Shown one piece after another: positions 36,185 through 45,589 of a stretch of DNA of 64,000 nt. Source of the stretch: Lutibacter citreus (GTDB lineage: Bacteria; Bacteroidota; Bacteroidia; Flavobacteriales; Flavobacteriaceae); contig NZ_QEIH01000002.1 of NCBI RefSeq assembly GCF_003260195.1, positions 496,001 through 560,000 on the forward strand, read 5' to 3'. Position numbers and translations under genes: made by a program. Position 1 is the first letter of the stretch. Every line of letters starts with the position of its first letter. The notes beneath the pieces were generated by a model. It was given only the letters and a program-made list of their open reading frames with translations, was not told where the DNA came from and did no database searches.

Positions 36185-36931
36185 ATGAAAGTGAAAACAA
36201 TTTTAGTTTCTCAGCCAGCACCGAAAACTGATAACTCTCCTTATTCAGATTTATCAGAAAAACAAAAAGTTAAAATTGATTTCGTTCCTTTCATACATGT
36301 TGAGGCTGTAGAAGCGAAAGAAGTTAGAACTCAAAAAATAGATTTATCAAAATTTACTGCTATTATTCTAACTAGTAGAAATGCTGTTGATCATTTTTTT
36401 AGAATTGCTGAAGAAATGAGATTCCCAGTTCCAGATTCAATGAAATATTTCTGTCAATCTGAAGCAGTAGCTTATTACCTACAAAAATATGTTGTATATC
36501 GTAAACGTAAAATTTATGTAGGGCAACGTACATTTCCTGAATTAACAAATATAATCAAGAAATATAAAGATGAAAAATTTCTTTTACCATCATCTGATAA
36601 ACTAAAAGAAATTGTTCCTATTACAATGAATGAATTGGGAGTTAATTGGACAAGAGCTATCTTATTTAAAACAGTTGTTAGTGATTTATCTAATTTAGAA
36701 AATGTTGTTTACGACATTTTAGTGTTCTTTTCACCTTCAGGAATAGATTCTTTATTTAAAAATTTCCCAGATTTTGAGCAAAAAAACACACGTATTGCTG
36801 TATTTGGTAATTCTACTATAAAAGCAGCTACAGAAGCTGGGTTAAAATGTAATATTGAAGCGCCAACACCAGAAACACCTTCTATGACAATGGCATTGGA
36901 AAAATATATAAAACAAGCGAATAAAAAGTAA
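36185..36931 (+). CDS. hemD: Uroporphyrinogen-III synthase
   Basis: A 248-residue protein of the HemD fold: MKVKTILVSQPAPKTDNSPYSDLSEKQKVKIDFVPFIHVE, then AIILTSRNAVDHFFRIAEE and DILVFFSPSGIDSLFKNFPDF with IAVFGNSTIKAATEAGLK. The enzyme closes hydroxymethylbilane to uroporphyrinogen III with ring-D inversion, in haem synthesis. HemD sequences diverge strongly, but the Thr-Ser-x-Asn and Ser-Pro-Ser-Gly substrate motifs are in place. The frame can be extended to a TTG at 36176; the ATG at 36185 matches the family start. Confidence 0.9.
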   Translation: MKVKTILVSQPAPKTDNSPYSDLSEKQKVKIDFVPFIHVEAVEAKEVRTQKIDLSKFTAIILTSRNAVDHFFRIAEEMRFPVPDSMKYFCQSEAVAYYLQKYVVYRKRKIYVGQRTFPELTNIIKKYKDEKFLLPSSDKLKEIVPITMNELGVNWTRAILFKTVVSDLSNLENVVYDILVFFSPSGIDSLFKNFPDFEQKNTRIAVFGNSTIKAATEAGLKCNIEAPTPETPSMTMALEKYIKQANKK

Positions 36932-36944
36932 TTATTTACTTTAA

Positions 36945-36983
36945 GCATAAAAAAAACCGAGTAATACTCGGTTTTTTTTATGC
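36945..36983. terminator. Bidirectional terminator shared by hemD and radA
   Basis: A perfect 19-bp inverted repeat (36945-36963 and 36965-36983) around one central base, with eight A and eight T flanking the GC stem. It overlaps the radA stop codon at 36978-36980, so it serves both convergent genes. Confidence 0.92.
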
Positions 36984-38336
36984 AAATAAATTAGCATAAA
37001 TATCTTCTACTTTTGTCACTTTAACAATTTTTATTTTAAATTTAGCTGAACCAATTTTATTGAATTTTGAAACAAATATTTTGTGAAACCCTAACTTTTC
37101 AGCTTCTAGTATTCGTTGTTCAACCCTGTTAACAGGTCTTATTTCACCAGCTAATCCAATTTCTGCAGCAAAACAAAAATCTTGCGGAATTGCATCATCA
37201 TCATTTGATGATAAAATTGCACTTATCACAGCTAAATCAATAGCGGGGTCATCTACTCTTATTCCACCAGCAATATTTAAAAAAACATCTTTTGCTCCCA
37301 ATCTAAATCCAGCTCTTTTTTCTAAAACGGCTAATAACATATTTAACCTTTTAGTATCATAACCAGTTGCGGATCGTTGTGGAGTTCCATAAACGGCTGT
37401 GCTTACTAATGCTTGAACTTCAATCATAAGTGGTCGCATACCTTCTAATGTAGCAGCTATTGCAGTTCCGCTTAAATCATCTTCTTTTTGAGATATTAAT
37501 ATTTCAGATGGATTATCAACTTCACGTAAACCAAAACTTTGCATTTCATAAATACCAAGTTCTGCGGTTGATCCAAATCTGTTTTTATTGGCTCTTAATA
37601 TTCTATATGTATGATTTCTATCTCCTTCAAATTGTAAAACAACATCAACCATATGTTCTAAAATTTTTGGCCCTGCTATGGCTCCATCTTTTGTAATATG
37701 GCCTATTAAAAGAACAGGTGTAGACGTTTCTTTTGCATATTTTATTAACTCTGCAGTTGTTTCTCTAATTTGAGATATGGAACCTGGTGAAGCTTCAATA
37801 TAATCAGTATGTAAAGTTTGTATTGAATCAATAACCAAAACGTCTGGTTGAATTTCTTCAATAGCTCTAAATATATGCTGGGTATTTGTTTCGGTTAAAA
37901 TTAAGCAATTAGTGTTTCCAGTTTGTAAACGTTCTGCTCTCATTTTTATTTGAGATTGGCTTTCCTCACCTGAAACGTACAGAACTTTTTTTGGTATAGC
38001 TAATGCAATTTGTAATAATAAGGTTGATTTTCCAATTCCTGGTTCACCACCTAAAAGTAACATAGAACCTCTAACCAAGCCTCCTCCTAAAACACGATTT
38101 AGTTCATTATTTTCGGTGGAAATTCTATCTTCTGCACTTATAGATATATCATTAATTTTAAGAGCCTTTGAAGCTTTTTTTACCGTTGTTGTTTGCTTCC
38201 ATTTCCTTTTTTCTTCTTTCTGAATTACCTCTTCAACAATTGTATTCCATTCATTACAAGATTTGCATTGTCCCAACCATTTTGCATATTGGGTTCCACA
38301 ATTTTGACAAAAAAAAGTTGTTTTTGTTTTGGCCAT
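36978..38336 (-). CDS. radA: DNA repair protein RadA (Sms)
   Basis: A 452-residue RecA-like ATPase with all RadA parts: an N-terminal zinc finger (CQNCGTQYAKWLGQCKSCNEW), Walker A GGEPGIGKSTLLLQ, the RadA-specific ANKNRFGST motif, and a C-terminal Lon-protease-like domain (about 275-452). It acts as a branch-migration helicase in recombination. It is the distal gene of the panC-panD-flippase-radA strand group, 38 bp after the membrane protein gene. The stop lies within the shared terminator. Confidence 0.97.
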   Translation of the reverse strand: MAKTKTTFFCQNCGTQYAKWLGQCKSCNEWNTIVEEVIQKEEKRKWKQTTTVKKASKALKINDISISAEDRISTENNELNRVLGGGLVRGSMLLLGGEPGIGKSTLLLQIALAIPKKVLYVSGEESQSQIKMRAERLQTGNTNCLILTETNTQHIFRAIEEIQPDVLVIDSIQTLHTDYIEASPGSISQIRETTAELIKYAKETSTPVLLIGHITKDGAIAGPKILEHMVDVVLQFEGDRNHTYRILRANKNRFGSTAELGIYEMQSFGLREVDNPSEILISQKEDDLSGTAIAATLEGMRPLMIEVQALVSTAVYGTPQRSATGYDTKRLNMLLAVLEKRAGFRLGAKDVFLNIAGGIRVDDPAIDLAVISAILSSNDDDAIPQDFCFAAEIGLAGEIRPVNRVEQRILEAEKLGFHKIFVSKFNKIGSAKFKIKIVKVTKVEDIYANLFA

Positions 38337-38374
38337 TTTTTATTTTTGAAAGCAATAAATATACTAAGAAATAC

Positions 38375-39352
38375 TTATTTTTTTTGGTATTTATTATATA
38401 TTGGAATTAATATAAAGGATAAACTTCCAAATACAATTACCATAATTGTTTGAGCAGTCCACATAATCCAACCAAAAGCTCTAGCAGGATTATCTTCAAT
38501 ATTGTATAAAATAAGTGCACTTGCAACAAAAACTGGGTATGTTCCCAAGCCTCCATTTGTTAATGCCATACTTAAACCGCCAACAACAAATCCAACAATA
38601 ATAGCTTCAAATGGCAAGTTAGTTGTTTCTGGCAAGGCAAATGTAACTACGTAAAACATAAGTACATACATTAACCAAATGAAAACCGTATGAAAAATAA
38701 ATTTCCATTTCTTTTTCATTGTGAATATACTTTTTGCTCCATCTAACAGCCCATTTGCAAAAGAAATAACTTTTATAATAAATGGATTTTTAGATTTTTG
38801 TAAAATACGATAGATAAAATATCCTACTAAAGATAAAGCAACTAATATTGCTATTTTATAAAGCCAACTGCTTTGAGAATCATCCTTAAAAATATAACTC
38901 CCAATTAATTCAGCTTGTAAGAAAAATGCAAGTCCAATTATTGAAAATAGCATAATAACATCTGCAACTCTTTCTGCCACAATGGTTCCAAACCCTTTTT
39001 CAAATGGAATGTTTTCGTATTTTTTTATACTAGCCGCTCTTGCAATCTCACCCGATCTTGGAATAAATAAATTTAATAAATATGCTATTAAAACAGCCAT
39101 TACACTGTTTGCAAACCTTGGCTTATAACCTAAAGGTTCTAATAAAAACTGCCATCTATAGGCTCTGGACAGGTGACTTAATATTCCAAATAATAAGGAC
39201 AAAGCCACCCACCAATAATTGGCGGTTTTAAAAGATGTTTTTATAGATTGTACATCTGAAGGTGATAATTTGGACAAAGAGTACCAAATTAAAAATACTC
39301 CCAATAATATTGGGAGTATTAACAAAACTGTTTTTTTAATTTTCTTATTCAA
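38375..39352 (-). CDS. Lysylphosphatidylglycerol synthase-type transmembrane (UPF0104/AglD) protein
   Basis: A 325-residue protein with about eight membrane helices matching the LPG_synthase_TM (PF03706) group: NYWWVALSLLFGILSHLSRAYRWQFLLEPLGY, LIPRSGEIARAASIKKYENIPFEKGFGTIVAERVADV, and the NGGLGTYPVFVASALIL segment near the end. Relatives are flippase-like or glycosyltransferase-associated membrane proteins. It starts two bases after panD's stop, so translation is probably coupled. Substrate unknown. Confidence 0.88.
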   Translation of the reverse strand: MNKKIKKTVLLILPILLGVFLIWYSLSKLSPSDVQSIKTSFKTANYWWVALSLLFGILSHLSRAYRWQFLLEPLGYKPRFANSVMAVLIAYLLNLFIPRSGEIARAASIKKYENIPFEKGFGTIVAERVADVIMLFSIIGLAFFLQAELIGSYIFKDDSQSSWLYKIAILVALSLVGYFIYRILQKSKNPFIIKVISFANGLLDGAKSIFTMKKKWKFIFHTVFIWLMYVLMFYVVTFALPETTNLPFEAIIVGFVVGGLSMALTNGGLGTYPVFVASALILYNIEDNPARAFGWIMWTAQTIMVIVFGSLSFILIPIYNKYQKK

Positions 39353-39354
39353 TG

Positions 39355-39705
39355 TTATCTAAGTAAATTGTTTTCTTCATTAGGAAAAACAATTGCAGGC
39401 ATAAACTTTTTTGCCTCATCAAATTCCATGCGTGCATAACATATTAAAATAAGAATATCGCCTACGGCTACTTTTCTTGCTGCTGCCCCATTTAATGTTA
39501 TTTCTCCACTATTTCTAGGGCCTGGAATAGCATATGTTTCAAGTCGCTCACCATTATTATTGTTAACAATTTGAACTTTCTCTCCCTGAATTATATTAGC
39601 AGCATCCATTAAGTCTTCATCAATAGTTATGCTACCGATATAATTTAAATCGGCTCCAGTAACTTTAACTCTATGAATTTTAGATTTTACTACTTCTATT
39701 TGCAT
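39355..39705 (-). CDS. panD: Aspartate 1-decarboxylase PanD
   Basis: A 116-residue pyruvoyl enzyme that makes beta-alanine for pantothenate and CoA. The self-cleavage site is Gly-Ser in [12 protein letters not shown] (Ser about residue 25); [25 protein letters not shown] completes the active site. It lies 38 bp after panC on the same strand. The start ATG is exactly five bases after a perfect -7 box, so besides the panC transcript there may be an internal leaderless one. Confidence 0.96.
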   Translation of the reverse strand: MQIEVVKSKIHRVKVTGADLNYIGSITIDEDLMDAANIIQGEKVQIVNNNNGERLETYAIPGPRNSGEITLNGAAARKVAVGDILILICYARMEFDEAKKFMPAIVFPNEENNLLR

Positions 39706-39709
39706 AATG

Positions 39710-39717
39710 CAAAAATA
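39710..39717 (-). promoter_or_regulatory. -7 promoter element (TATTTTTG) for panD, immediately before the start codon
   Basis: Exact TAnnTTTG on the minus strand, four bases from the panD ATG, in the panC-panD gap. Confidence 0.65.
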
Positions 39718-39743
39718 CTTTTTTTTAGTTAATTGGTTAATAT

Positions 39744-40583
39744 TTACAAACTTATATTGTCAATAAGTCTTATTTTTCCAGCAAAAACAGCTATAAAAGC
39801 TCTATATTTTTGCTTGGAATTCTTATTTTTAATTGTTTGAAGGGTTTCTTCTTCAGCAATTTCAAAATATTCTAGTTCCAAAAGAGGCTGTTTTTTTAAT
39901 TCATTTTCAACCCAATGTACAACATTTAGTGCATTTTCTATGCCAAACTTTAATTTTGCCAATTTTAACGTCTTATATATAAATGGAGCTACCTTTCTGT
40001 GATCTTCAGTTAAACGAGCATTTCTTGAGCTCATTGCTAAGCCATCATTTTCTCTATAGATTTCACACGGAACAATTTTAACTGGGACATTATGGTTTTT
40101 CACCATATTCCTAATTATTTGTAACTGTTGAAAATCTTTTTCACCAAAATAAGCTTTATTTGGTTTTACAATTTCAAACAATCTTTTTACAATTGTACCA
40201 ACACCATTAAAATGTCCATCTCTAAATTTCCCTTCCATTTTAAATTCTAAACCATCAAAGTTAAAATTTTCAGACTTTACATCATCTGCATAAACTTCTT
40301 TAGAAGAAGGAGCGAAAACTATATCACAATAAACTGATTTTAAAAGAGACAAATCTGCATCAATTGATTTGGGGTAATTTATTAAATCCTCCTGCTTATC
40401 AAATTGAGTTGGATTCACAAAAATACTCACAACAACAATGTCGTTTTCTTTTTTAGCTCTTTCAATTAAAGATAAGTGACCTTTATGAAGTGCACCCATT
40501 GTAGGCACAAACCCAATAGATGTTCCCTTCTTTAATGATTTTATTTTTTGTTGTACTGATTTTATTTTAGCAAAAACTAACAT
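39744..40583 (-). CDS. panC: Pantothenate synthetase PanC
   Basis: A 279-residue ligase joining pantoate and beta-alanine with ATP. The HxGH motif is in [52 protein letters not shown] and [17 protein letters not shown] are the family blocks, and the KMSKS-like region lies in [12 protein letters not shown]. It pairs with panD downstream. It diverges from the starch-synthase-like gene, with back-to-back promoter boxes 33 bp apart. Confidence 0.97.
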   Translation of the reverse strand: MLVFAKIKSVQQKIKSLKKGTSIGFVPTMGALHKGHLSLIERAKKENDIVVVSIFVNPTQFDKQEDLINYPKSIDADLSLLKSVYCDIVFAPSSKEVYADDVKSENFNFDGLEFKMEGKFRDGHFNGVGTIVKRLFEIVKPNKAYFGEKDFQQLQIIRNMVKNHNVPVKIVPCEIYRENDGLAMSSRNARLTEDHRKVAPFIYKTLKLAKLKFGIENALNVVHWVENELKKQPLLELEYFEIAEEETLQTIKNKNSKQKYRAFIAVFAGKIRLIDNISL

Positions 40584-40614
40584 GATATATTTGTTAATAA
40601 ACGTTAAAAGCGTG

Positions 40615-40622
40615 CAAACTTA
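40615..40622 (-). promoter_or_regulatory. -7 promoter element (TAAGTTTG) for panC
   Basis: Exact TAnnTTTG on the minus strand, 31 bp before the panC ATG. Confidence 0.65.
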
Positions 40623-40655
40623 CATTTTTCAAGCCAAATTCTACATAAATTTTCG

Positions 40656-40663
40656 TAATTTTG
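40656..40663 (+). promoter_or_regulatory. -7 promoter element (TAATTTTG) for the starch-synthase-like gene
   Basis: Exact TAnnTTTG on the plus strand, 29 bp before the ATG at 40693. Confidence 0.7.
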
Positions 40664-40692
40664 CACATTATCTAAAATTTAGAGCTTAGATT

Positions 40693-41499
40693 ATGAAAGA
40701 TAAGAGAGTATTAGTTGTTTCGTCTGAAGTTGTACCATATTTACCCGATAATGAATTATCAAAATCTTCTTTTGAAGTAGCGAAAATGATTCATGGAAAA
40801 GGTGGTCAAACACGTATTTTTATGCCTCGTTATGGGTTAATTAACGAAAGAAGACATCAATTGCATGAAGTTATCCGTTTATCGGGTATGAATTTAGTAA
40901 TTAATGACATGGATATGCCTTTAATTATTAAAGTAGCTTCAATTCCTAAAGAAAGAATGCAAGTTTATTTTATTGACAATGATGAATATTTTAAACGTAA
41001 AGCATTATTTTCAGATGAGGATAATAATTTATTTAGTGATAACGATGAAAGAGCCATATTTTTCGCAAAAGGGGTTGTAGAAACTGTGAAAAAATTAAAT
41101 TGGTCTCCAGACATTATTCATGTTCATGGTTGGATGGCTTCACTTTTGCCATTATACATTAATGAATATTATAAAAATGATCCACTTTTTACTGATAGTA
41201 AAATTGTAACATCATTATATAATAATAGTTTTGAAGGAACTTTAAATAAGGATTTTAGTGATAAAATTAAGTTTGATAATATTGATGCTTCAAAAATTGA
41301 ATCTATCTCTAATCCAAACTACACAAACCTTTTAATAAATGCAATTGAAAATTCTGATGCTGTAATAAAAGCAAGTGAAGAACTTCCAGATGATTTATTA
41401 GAATATTTAAAAACAAGTGATAAACCTGTATTAGAATATTTTTCTGCCGATGAATTTGACAGTGCGTATACAGAATTTTACATTAACAGCGTTTTATAG
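40693..41499 (+). CDS. Glycogen/starch synthase N-terminal-domain protein (GT5 half)
   Basis: A 268-residue protein matching only the N-terminal Rossmann domain of glycogen synthase: VLVVSSEVVPYLPDNELSKSSFEVAKMI, GQTRIFMPRYGLINERRHQLHEVIRL, and DIIHVHGWMASLLPLYINEYY. Full GlgA has about 480 residues and a second domain that binds ADP-glucose; both that domain and the Lys-x-Gly-Gly loop of the N-terminus are missing (here ELSKSS). It is therefore unlikely to be an active synthase alone. The panC-this-DUF4270-glmS order is common in Bacteroidota, and the sugar link to glmS hints at a regulatory or scaffold role. Confidence 0.85.
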   Translation: MKDKRVLVVSSEVVPYLPDNELSKSSFEVAKMIHGKGGQTRIFMPRYGLINERRHQLHEVIRLSGMNLVINDMDMPLIIKVASIPKERMQVYFIDNDEYFKRKALFSDEDNNLFSDNDERAIFFAKGVVETVKKLNWSPDIIHVHGWMASLLPLYINEYYKNDPLFTDSKIVTSLYNNSFEGTLNKDFSDKIKFDNIDASKIESISNPNYTNLLINAIENSDAVIKASEELPDDLLEYLKTSDKPVLEYFSADEFDSAYTEFYINSVL

Positions 41500-41525
41500 T
41501 TAATTTTTAAAAATAGAAGTTTTAA

Positions 41526-43055
41526 ATGACAACAAAAGTTGTAAGTACAATTAAATACTTTGGAGTATTCTCTTTGGTGTTTTTTACACTATTTTCTTGC
41601 GAAAAAGATATTGAAAGTGTTGGAGTAAGTCTGGTGGATAACAATAATTTTAGTTCAGATAATTTGGTTACTGAAATAATTTCAAAAACTGAAAATGTTG
41701 ATAGAATTCTGGGAAATTCATTGACCCAAAATTTACTTGGAGTATATAAAGATGATGATTTTGGAAAAATAAAAGCCTCTATAGTAACTCAACTTGCACC
41801 TCCAGTACTAGATACTTATGCAGACGGTTATGGAGATAACGCCGAAATTGATTCTGTAATTATTAATATTCCTTACCAAGCTACAAGAGAAGAAGATAAT
41901 TCAGATGGGACACCTAAATTTGTTATTGATTCAGTATTTGGAAATGATGATGTTGAGTTTAATTTAAGTGTTTATGAATTAAAAACATTTTTAAATAGTT
42001 TAGATCCAACAGATCCTACAAAAAGTGCTGTTTATTATTCAGATAAAGAATTTTTAAAAGGAATTACGCCCTTTTATTCTGATAAATTTAAAGTAAATCC
42101 TAATGATACTGTTTCATATATTAAAAGGTATTTAAATGATGGTGTTACTGTTTATGATACAGATACAATTAAAAAGGATGATTTAAACCCTTCAATAAAC
42201 ATTCCTTTAGACGAAACACTTATTAAAGAAATATTTATTGATAATGCTGCAAATGCAGAATTTGCAAGTGTAGATAATTTTATTCGTTATTTTAGAGGCT
42301 TTTACATAGAAGCTTCCGAATTGAATAGTGAATATGCTCACATTTTATCTTTAAATTTAAGTGGCGCTAAAATGAGCATTTACTACTCAAGAACTCAAGA
42401 TGAAGATACTGATGAGGATTTAGATGGTAACGGGACAGATGGAGAAACAGGTGTAAGAACAAAACACCAGTATACCTTTTTGTTTAATAGTTTAACATCA
42501 AATATTATTAACAGAGATTATTCGGGTTCTAACTTAGAACAAGGTACAGAAGAAAGATTATATGTTCAAGGGGCTGCAGGTTCAATTGCTACTTTAGAAT
42601 TATTTTCTAATGAAAATTTAACTGAACTTAGAGCAAATAATTGGTTAGTAACTGATGCCGATTTAAGTTTATACATAGATCAAGATGCTTCTGCAAAAGA
42701 AGTTCCTGAAAAGCTTTACATATATAATTATGATGAAAATGAACAAATTATTGATGCGATAACTGAAGGTCCTACCGCTTTAGGTGGGAATTTAGAAAGA
42801 GATGATGATGGAAACCCTTTAAAGTATGTATTTAAAATTACAGATTACGTTTCAAATCTTTTAAAATCAGATGATCCAAGCGAGTTGGTTAAACTTGGAA
42901 TAAAGGTTTATGACATATCCGATACTCCAACTTCTACCACAGATGTAATAGTTCATAATTATGGTTCAAACCCGCAAGGTGTTGTGCTGTTCAACCATAA
43001 TTCTGGAGAGAAAAGAGTAAAACTTCAAATTTCTTATACAGAACTTAATAAATAA
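41526..43055 (+). CDS. DUF4270 domain lipoprotein
   Basis: A 509-residue lipoprotein (lipobox LFSC, Cys25) with the DUF4270 start (DIESVGVSLVDNNNFSSDNLVTEI) and long beta-rich body, including SVIINIPYQATREE and the LRANNWLVTDADLSLYID segment. The family is confined to Bacteroidota; its members are probably outer-membrane exposed and of unknown function. It lies 26 bp after the GT5-like gene and 10 bp before glmS, so all three are co-transcribed. Confidence 0.88.
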   Translation: MTTKVVSTIKYFGVFSLVFFTLFSCEKDIESVGVSLVDNNNFSSDNLVTEIISKTENVDRILGNSLTQNLLGVYKDDDFGKIKASIVTQLAPPVLDTYADGYGDNAEIDSVIINIPYQATREEDNSDGTPKFVIDSVFGNDDVEFNLSVYELKTFLNSLDPTDPTKSAVYYSDKEFLKGITPFYSDKFKVNPNDTVSYIKRYLNDGVTVYDTDTIKKDDLNPSINIPLDETLIKEIFIDNAANAEFASVDNFIRYFRGFYIEASELNSEYAHILSLNLSGAKMSIYYSRTQDEDTDEDLDGNGTDGETGVRTKHQYTFLFNSLTSNIINRDYSGSNLEQGTEERLYVQGAAGSIATLELFSNENLTELRANNWLVTDADLSLYIDQDASAKEVPEKLYIYNYDENEQIIDAITEGPTALGGNLERDDDGNPLKYVFKITDYVSNLLKSDDPSELVKLGIKVYDISDTPTSTTDVIVHNYGSNPQGVVLFNHNSGEKRVKLQISYTELNK

Positions 43056-43065
43056 AATTTCTTTT

Positions 43066-44919
43066 ATGTGTGGAATTACCGGTTATTTAGGATTTAGAGA
43101 AGCTTATCCAATAGTTATAAATGGTCTTCAACGTCTTGAATATAGAGGTTATGATAGTGCTGGTATTGTTTTAACTTCATCTGATAAGAAATTAAAACTT
43201 TACAAAACAAAAGGTAAGGTTTCAGATTTAAAAGAAATTGTAAAAACAAAAGATATTACTGGTAATTTAGCTTTAGGTCATACTCGTTGGGCAACACACG
43301 GTATTCCAAATGACGAAAATTCCCACCCACACGTTTCAAATTCAGGAAGATTAGTAATAGTTCACAATGGTATTATTGAAAATTATGATACTATAAAAAA
43401 AGAACTAATAAAAAGAGGATATACTTTTCAGAGTGATACAGATACCGAAGTTTTAATTAACCTTATTGAAGAGGTTCAAATTAAAAATAATTGTAAATTA
43501 GGAAAAGCTGTACAGCTTGCACTTACTAATGTTGTAGGAGCATATGCTATTGCTGTTTATGATATTAATAAACCCGATGAAGTAATTGTAGCACGTTTAG
43601 GGAGTCCTTTAGCAATTGGTATAGGAGAAAATAATAGTGAATTTTTTATTGCTTCAGATGCTTCACCATTTATTGAATTTACTAGAGATGCAATTTATCT
43701 TGATGATGAAGAATTAGCTATAATTAAGTTAGGTAAAAAAATTAGAGTTAGAAAGATAAATGATGATTCTATTGTAAAGCCAAATATTCAAGAACTAAAA
43801 CTAAATCTTGAGCAAATAGAAAAAGGTGGTTACGATCACTTTATGCTGAAAGAAATATACGAACAACCAAGTGCAATTTTTGATACATTTAGAGGGAGAC
43901 TTCTTGCCGATCAAGGCATAATAAAAATGGGTAGTGTTGATAATAATATTACTAAATTTTTAAATGCAAAACGTATTATTATTGTTGCATGTGGAACTTC
44001 TTGGCACGCCGGATTGGTTGGAGAATATCTTTTAGAAGATATAGCTAGAATTCCTGTTGAAGTCGAGTATGCTTCAGAATTTAGATATAGGAACCCTATT
44101 ATAAATAAAGACGATATAGTAATTGCAATTTCTCAATCTGGAGAAACAGCAGATACATTAGCTGCTATTAAATTAGCCAAATCTAATGGTGCATTTGTAT
44201 TTGGAATTTGCAATGTAGTTGGTTCGTCTATTGCACGTGAAACAAATTCAGGTGCTTATACCCATGCGGGACCAGAAATAGGTGTAGCTTCTACAAAAGC
44301 TTTTACTACTCAAATAACTGTTCTTACGTTAATAGCTTTAAAACTTGGACATTTAAAAGGGGAGCTTTCAAATTCTAAATTTCATAATTACTTACAAATA
44401 ATGAAATCGATACCTTCAAAAGTTGAGAAATTATTAACTGTAAGTGCTAAAGTTGAAAAAATTGCAGCAATATATAAAGATGCTCCAAATTGCTTATATT
44501 TAGGTAGAGGATATAATTTTCCTGTAGCACTTGAAGGAGCGCTTAAGTTAAAAGAAATAAGCTACATCCATGCCGAAGGATATCCTGCTGCAGAGATGAA
44601 ACATGGACCAATAGCGTTAATTGATGAATCGATGCCTGTTGTAGTTATAGCAACAAAAAAAGGCCATTATGAGAAAGTAGTAAGTAATATTCAGGAAATA
44701 AAATCTAGAAATGGTAGGATTATAGCTATTGTTACGGAGGGTGATACAATTGTTAAAGAAATTGCTGATCACGTAATTGAAATCCCTGAAACTGAAGAAG
44801 CTTTCACTCCATTATTAACAACAATACCTTTACAATTATTATCGTATTATATTGCTGTAATGAGAGGATGTAATGTAGATCAACCTAGAAATTTAGCAAA
44901 ATCTGTTACGGTAGAGTAA
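43066..44919 (+). CDS. glmS: Glutamine--fructose-6-phosphate aminotransferase (isomerising)
   Basis: A 617-residue enzyme producing glucosamine 6-phosphate for peptidoglycan and LPS. The N-terminal glutaminase begins with the catalytic Cys directly after Met (MCGITGYLG) and continues with ALGHTRWATHG and the HNGIIENY region. Two SIS domains follow (about 280-420 and 450-600), with ISQSGETADTLAAIKLAK and LEGALKLKEISYIHAEGYPAAEMKHGPIALI. The C-terminal AKSVTVE matches the family end. No glmS ribozyme is expected in this phylum and none was seen. Confidence 0.98.
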   Translation: MCGITGYLGFREAYPIVINGLQRLEYRGYDSAGIVLTSSDKKLKLYKTKGKVSDLKEIVKTKDITGNLALGHTRWATHGIPNDENSHPHVSNSGRLVIVHNGIIENYDTIKKELIKRGYTFQSDTDTEVLINLIEEVQIKNNCKLGKAVQLALTNVVGAYAIAVYDINKPDEVIVARLGSPLAIGIGENNSEFFIASDASPFIEFTRDAIYLDDEELAIIKLGKKIRVRKINDDSIVKPNIQELKLNLEQIEKGGYDHFMLKEIYEQPSAIFDTFRGRLLADQGIIKMGSVDNNITKFLNAKRIIIVACGTSWHAGLVGEYLLEDIARIPVEVEYASEFRYRNPIINKDDIVIAISQSGETADTLAAIKLAKSNGAFVFGICNVVGSSIARETNSGAYTHAGPEIGVASTKAFTTQITVLTLIALKLGHLKGELSNSKFHNYLQIMKSIPSKVEKLLTVSAKVEKIAAIYKDAPNCLYLGRGYNFPVALEGALKLKEISYIHAEGYPAAEMKHGPIALIDESMPVVVIATKKGHYEKVVSNIQEIKSRNGRIIAIVTEGDTIVKEIADHVIEIPETEEAFTPLLTTIPLQLLSYYIAVMRGCNVDQPRNLAKSVTVE

Positions 44920-44942
44920 CAATTTTAAAAAATTATAAATAG

Positions 44943-44969
44943 AAGCCAGCTAAATGCTGGCTTTTTTTA
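44943..44969 (+). terminator. Rho-independent terminator after glmS
   Basis: An 8-bp stem (44943-44950 and 44956-44963) with a 5-nt loop followed by seven T. It also overlaps the stop of the convergent FAD-protein gene. Confidence 0.9.
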
Positions 44970-45578
44970 TTCTATGACATCGTGAATCATGGTGTGATTT
45001 CCATCATTCCATTCAGTTAAAATATCTGTAGCCACCAAAGTTCCACTTCCGGCAGCAATAGCATATTGACTTCTCCAACCAGCAATAACACCTGCGACAT
45101 ATATTCCATTTGTAACAATATGATCTACGTTTTTCAACATAATTTTATCCTTAAACGCAGGAATTGTTGGGTGCGGCTTAACAAAATTTTCTAAACCTTT
45201 AATAACAGCAGGTTTTGCAGGGCTTGTAGTAACAACAATCTTTGAAGCCAAATAATTACCCTTATTTGTTTTTACAGAAATAAAGTCACCTTCATTTGAA
45301 ATATTTAAAACTTTCTCATTATCAATTTGAATAATTTGAGGATAATTAGATGAGAGTTGTTCTAATCCTTCATTTAGTATATCACAGCCTTTTGTCCCTT
45401 TTTTAAATCCTAACACGTTGTTTAGCTCGGCATTTTGTAATGCAGAAGCTTTTTGATGGGTTATAATTCCAATTTTTTTATTCTTTGCAAAAGGTTTGTT
45501 CATTGCAGAACCAAAAACAAGCGCACATGATAGTCCAGCTGCACTACCACCGATTATTAATACATCAAAATTTTTCAT
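44967..45578 (-). CDS. Short FAD-dependent oxidoreductase-like protein
   Basis: A 203-residue flavoprotein with an N-terminal GxGxxA-type FAD motif (DVLIIGGSAAGLSCAL) and the second FAD-binding stretch near the C-terminus (TNGIYVAGVIAGWRSQYAIAAGSG). Thioredoxin reductases have about 310 residues; here the NADPH domain with its redox CxxC is absent, so this is a one-domain remnant or a dedicated reductase-like protein fed by another partner. Such short forms recur in flavobacteria. It is 11 bp after marC on the same strand. Confidence 0.8.
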   Translation of the reverse strand: MKNFDVLIIGGSAAGLSCALVFGSAMNKPFAKNKKIGIITHQKASALQNAELNNVLGFKKGTKGCDILNEGLEQLSSNYPQIIQIDNEKVLNISNEGDFISVKTNKGNYLASKIVVTTSPAKPAVIKGLENFVKPHPTIPAFKDKIMLKNVDHIVTNGIYVAGVIAGWRSQYAIAAGSGTLVATDILTEWNDGNHTMIHDVIE

Positions 45579-45589
45579 TATTAAATTTT

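Noticed and set aside
43066..43080. glmS ribozyme upstream of glmS
   Set aside because: Only 10 bp separate DUF4270 and glmS, leaving no room for the ribozyme core.
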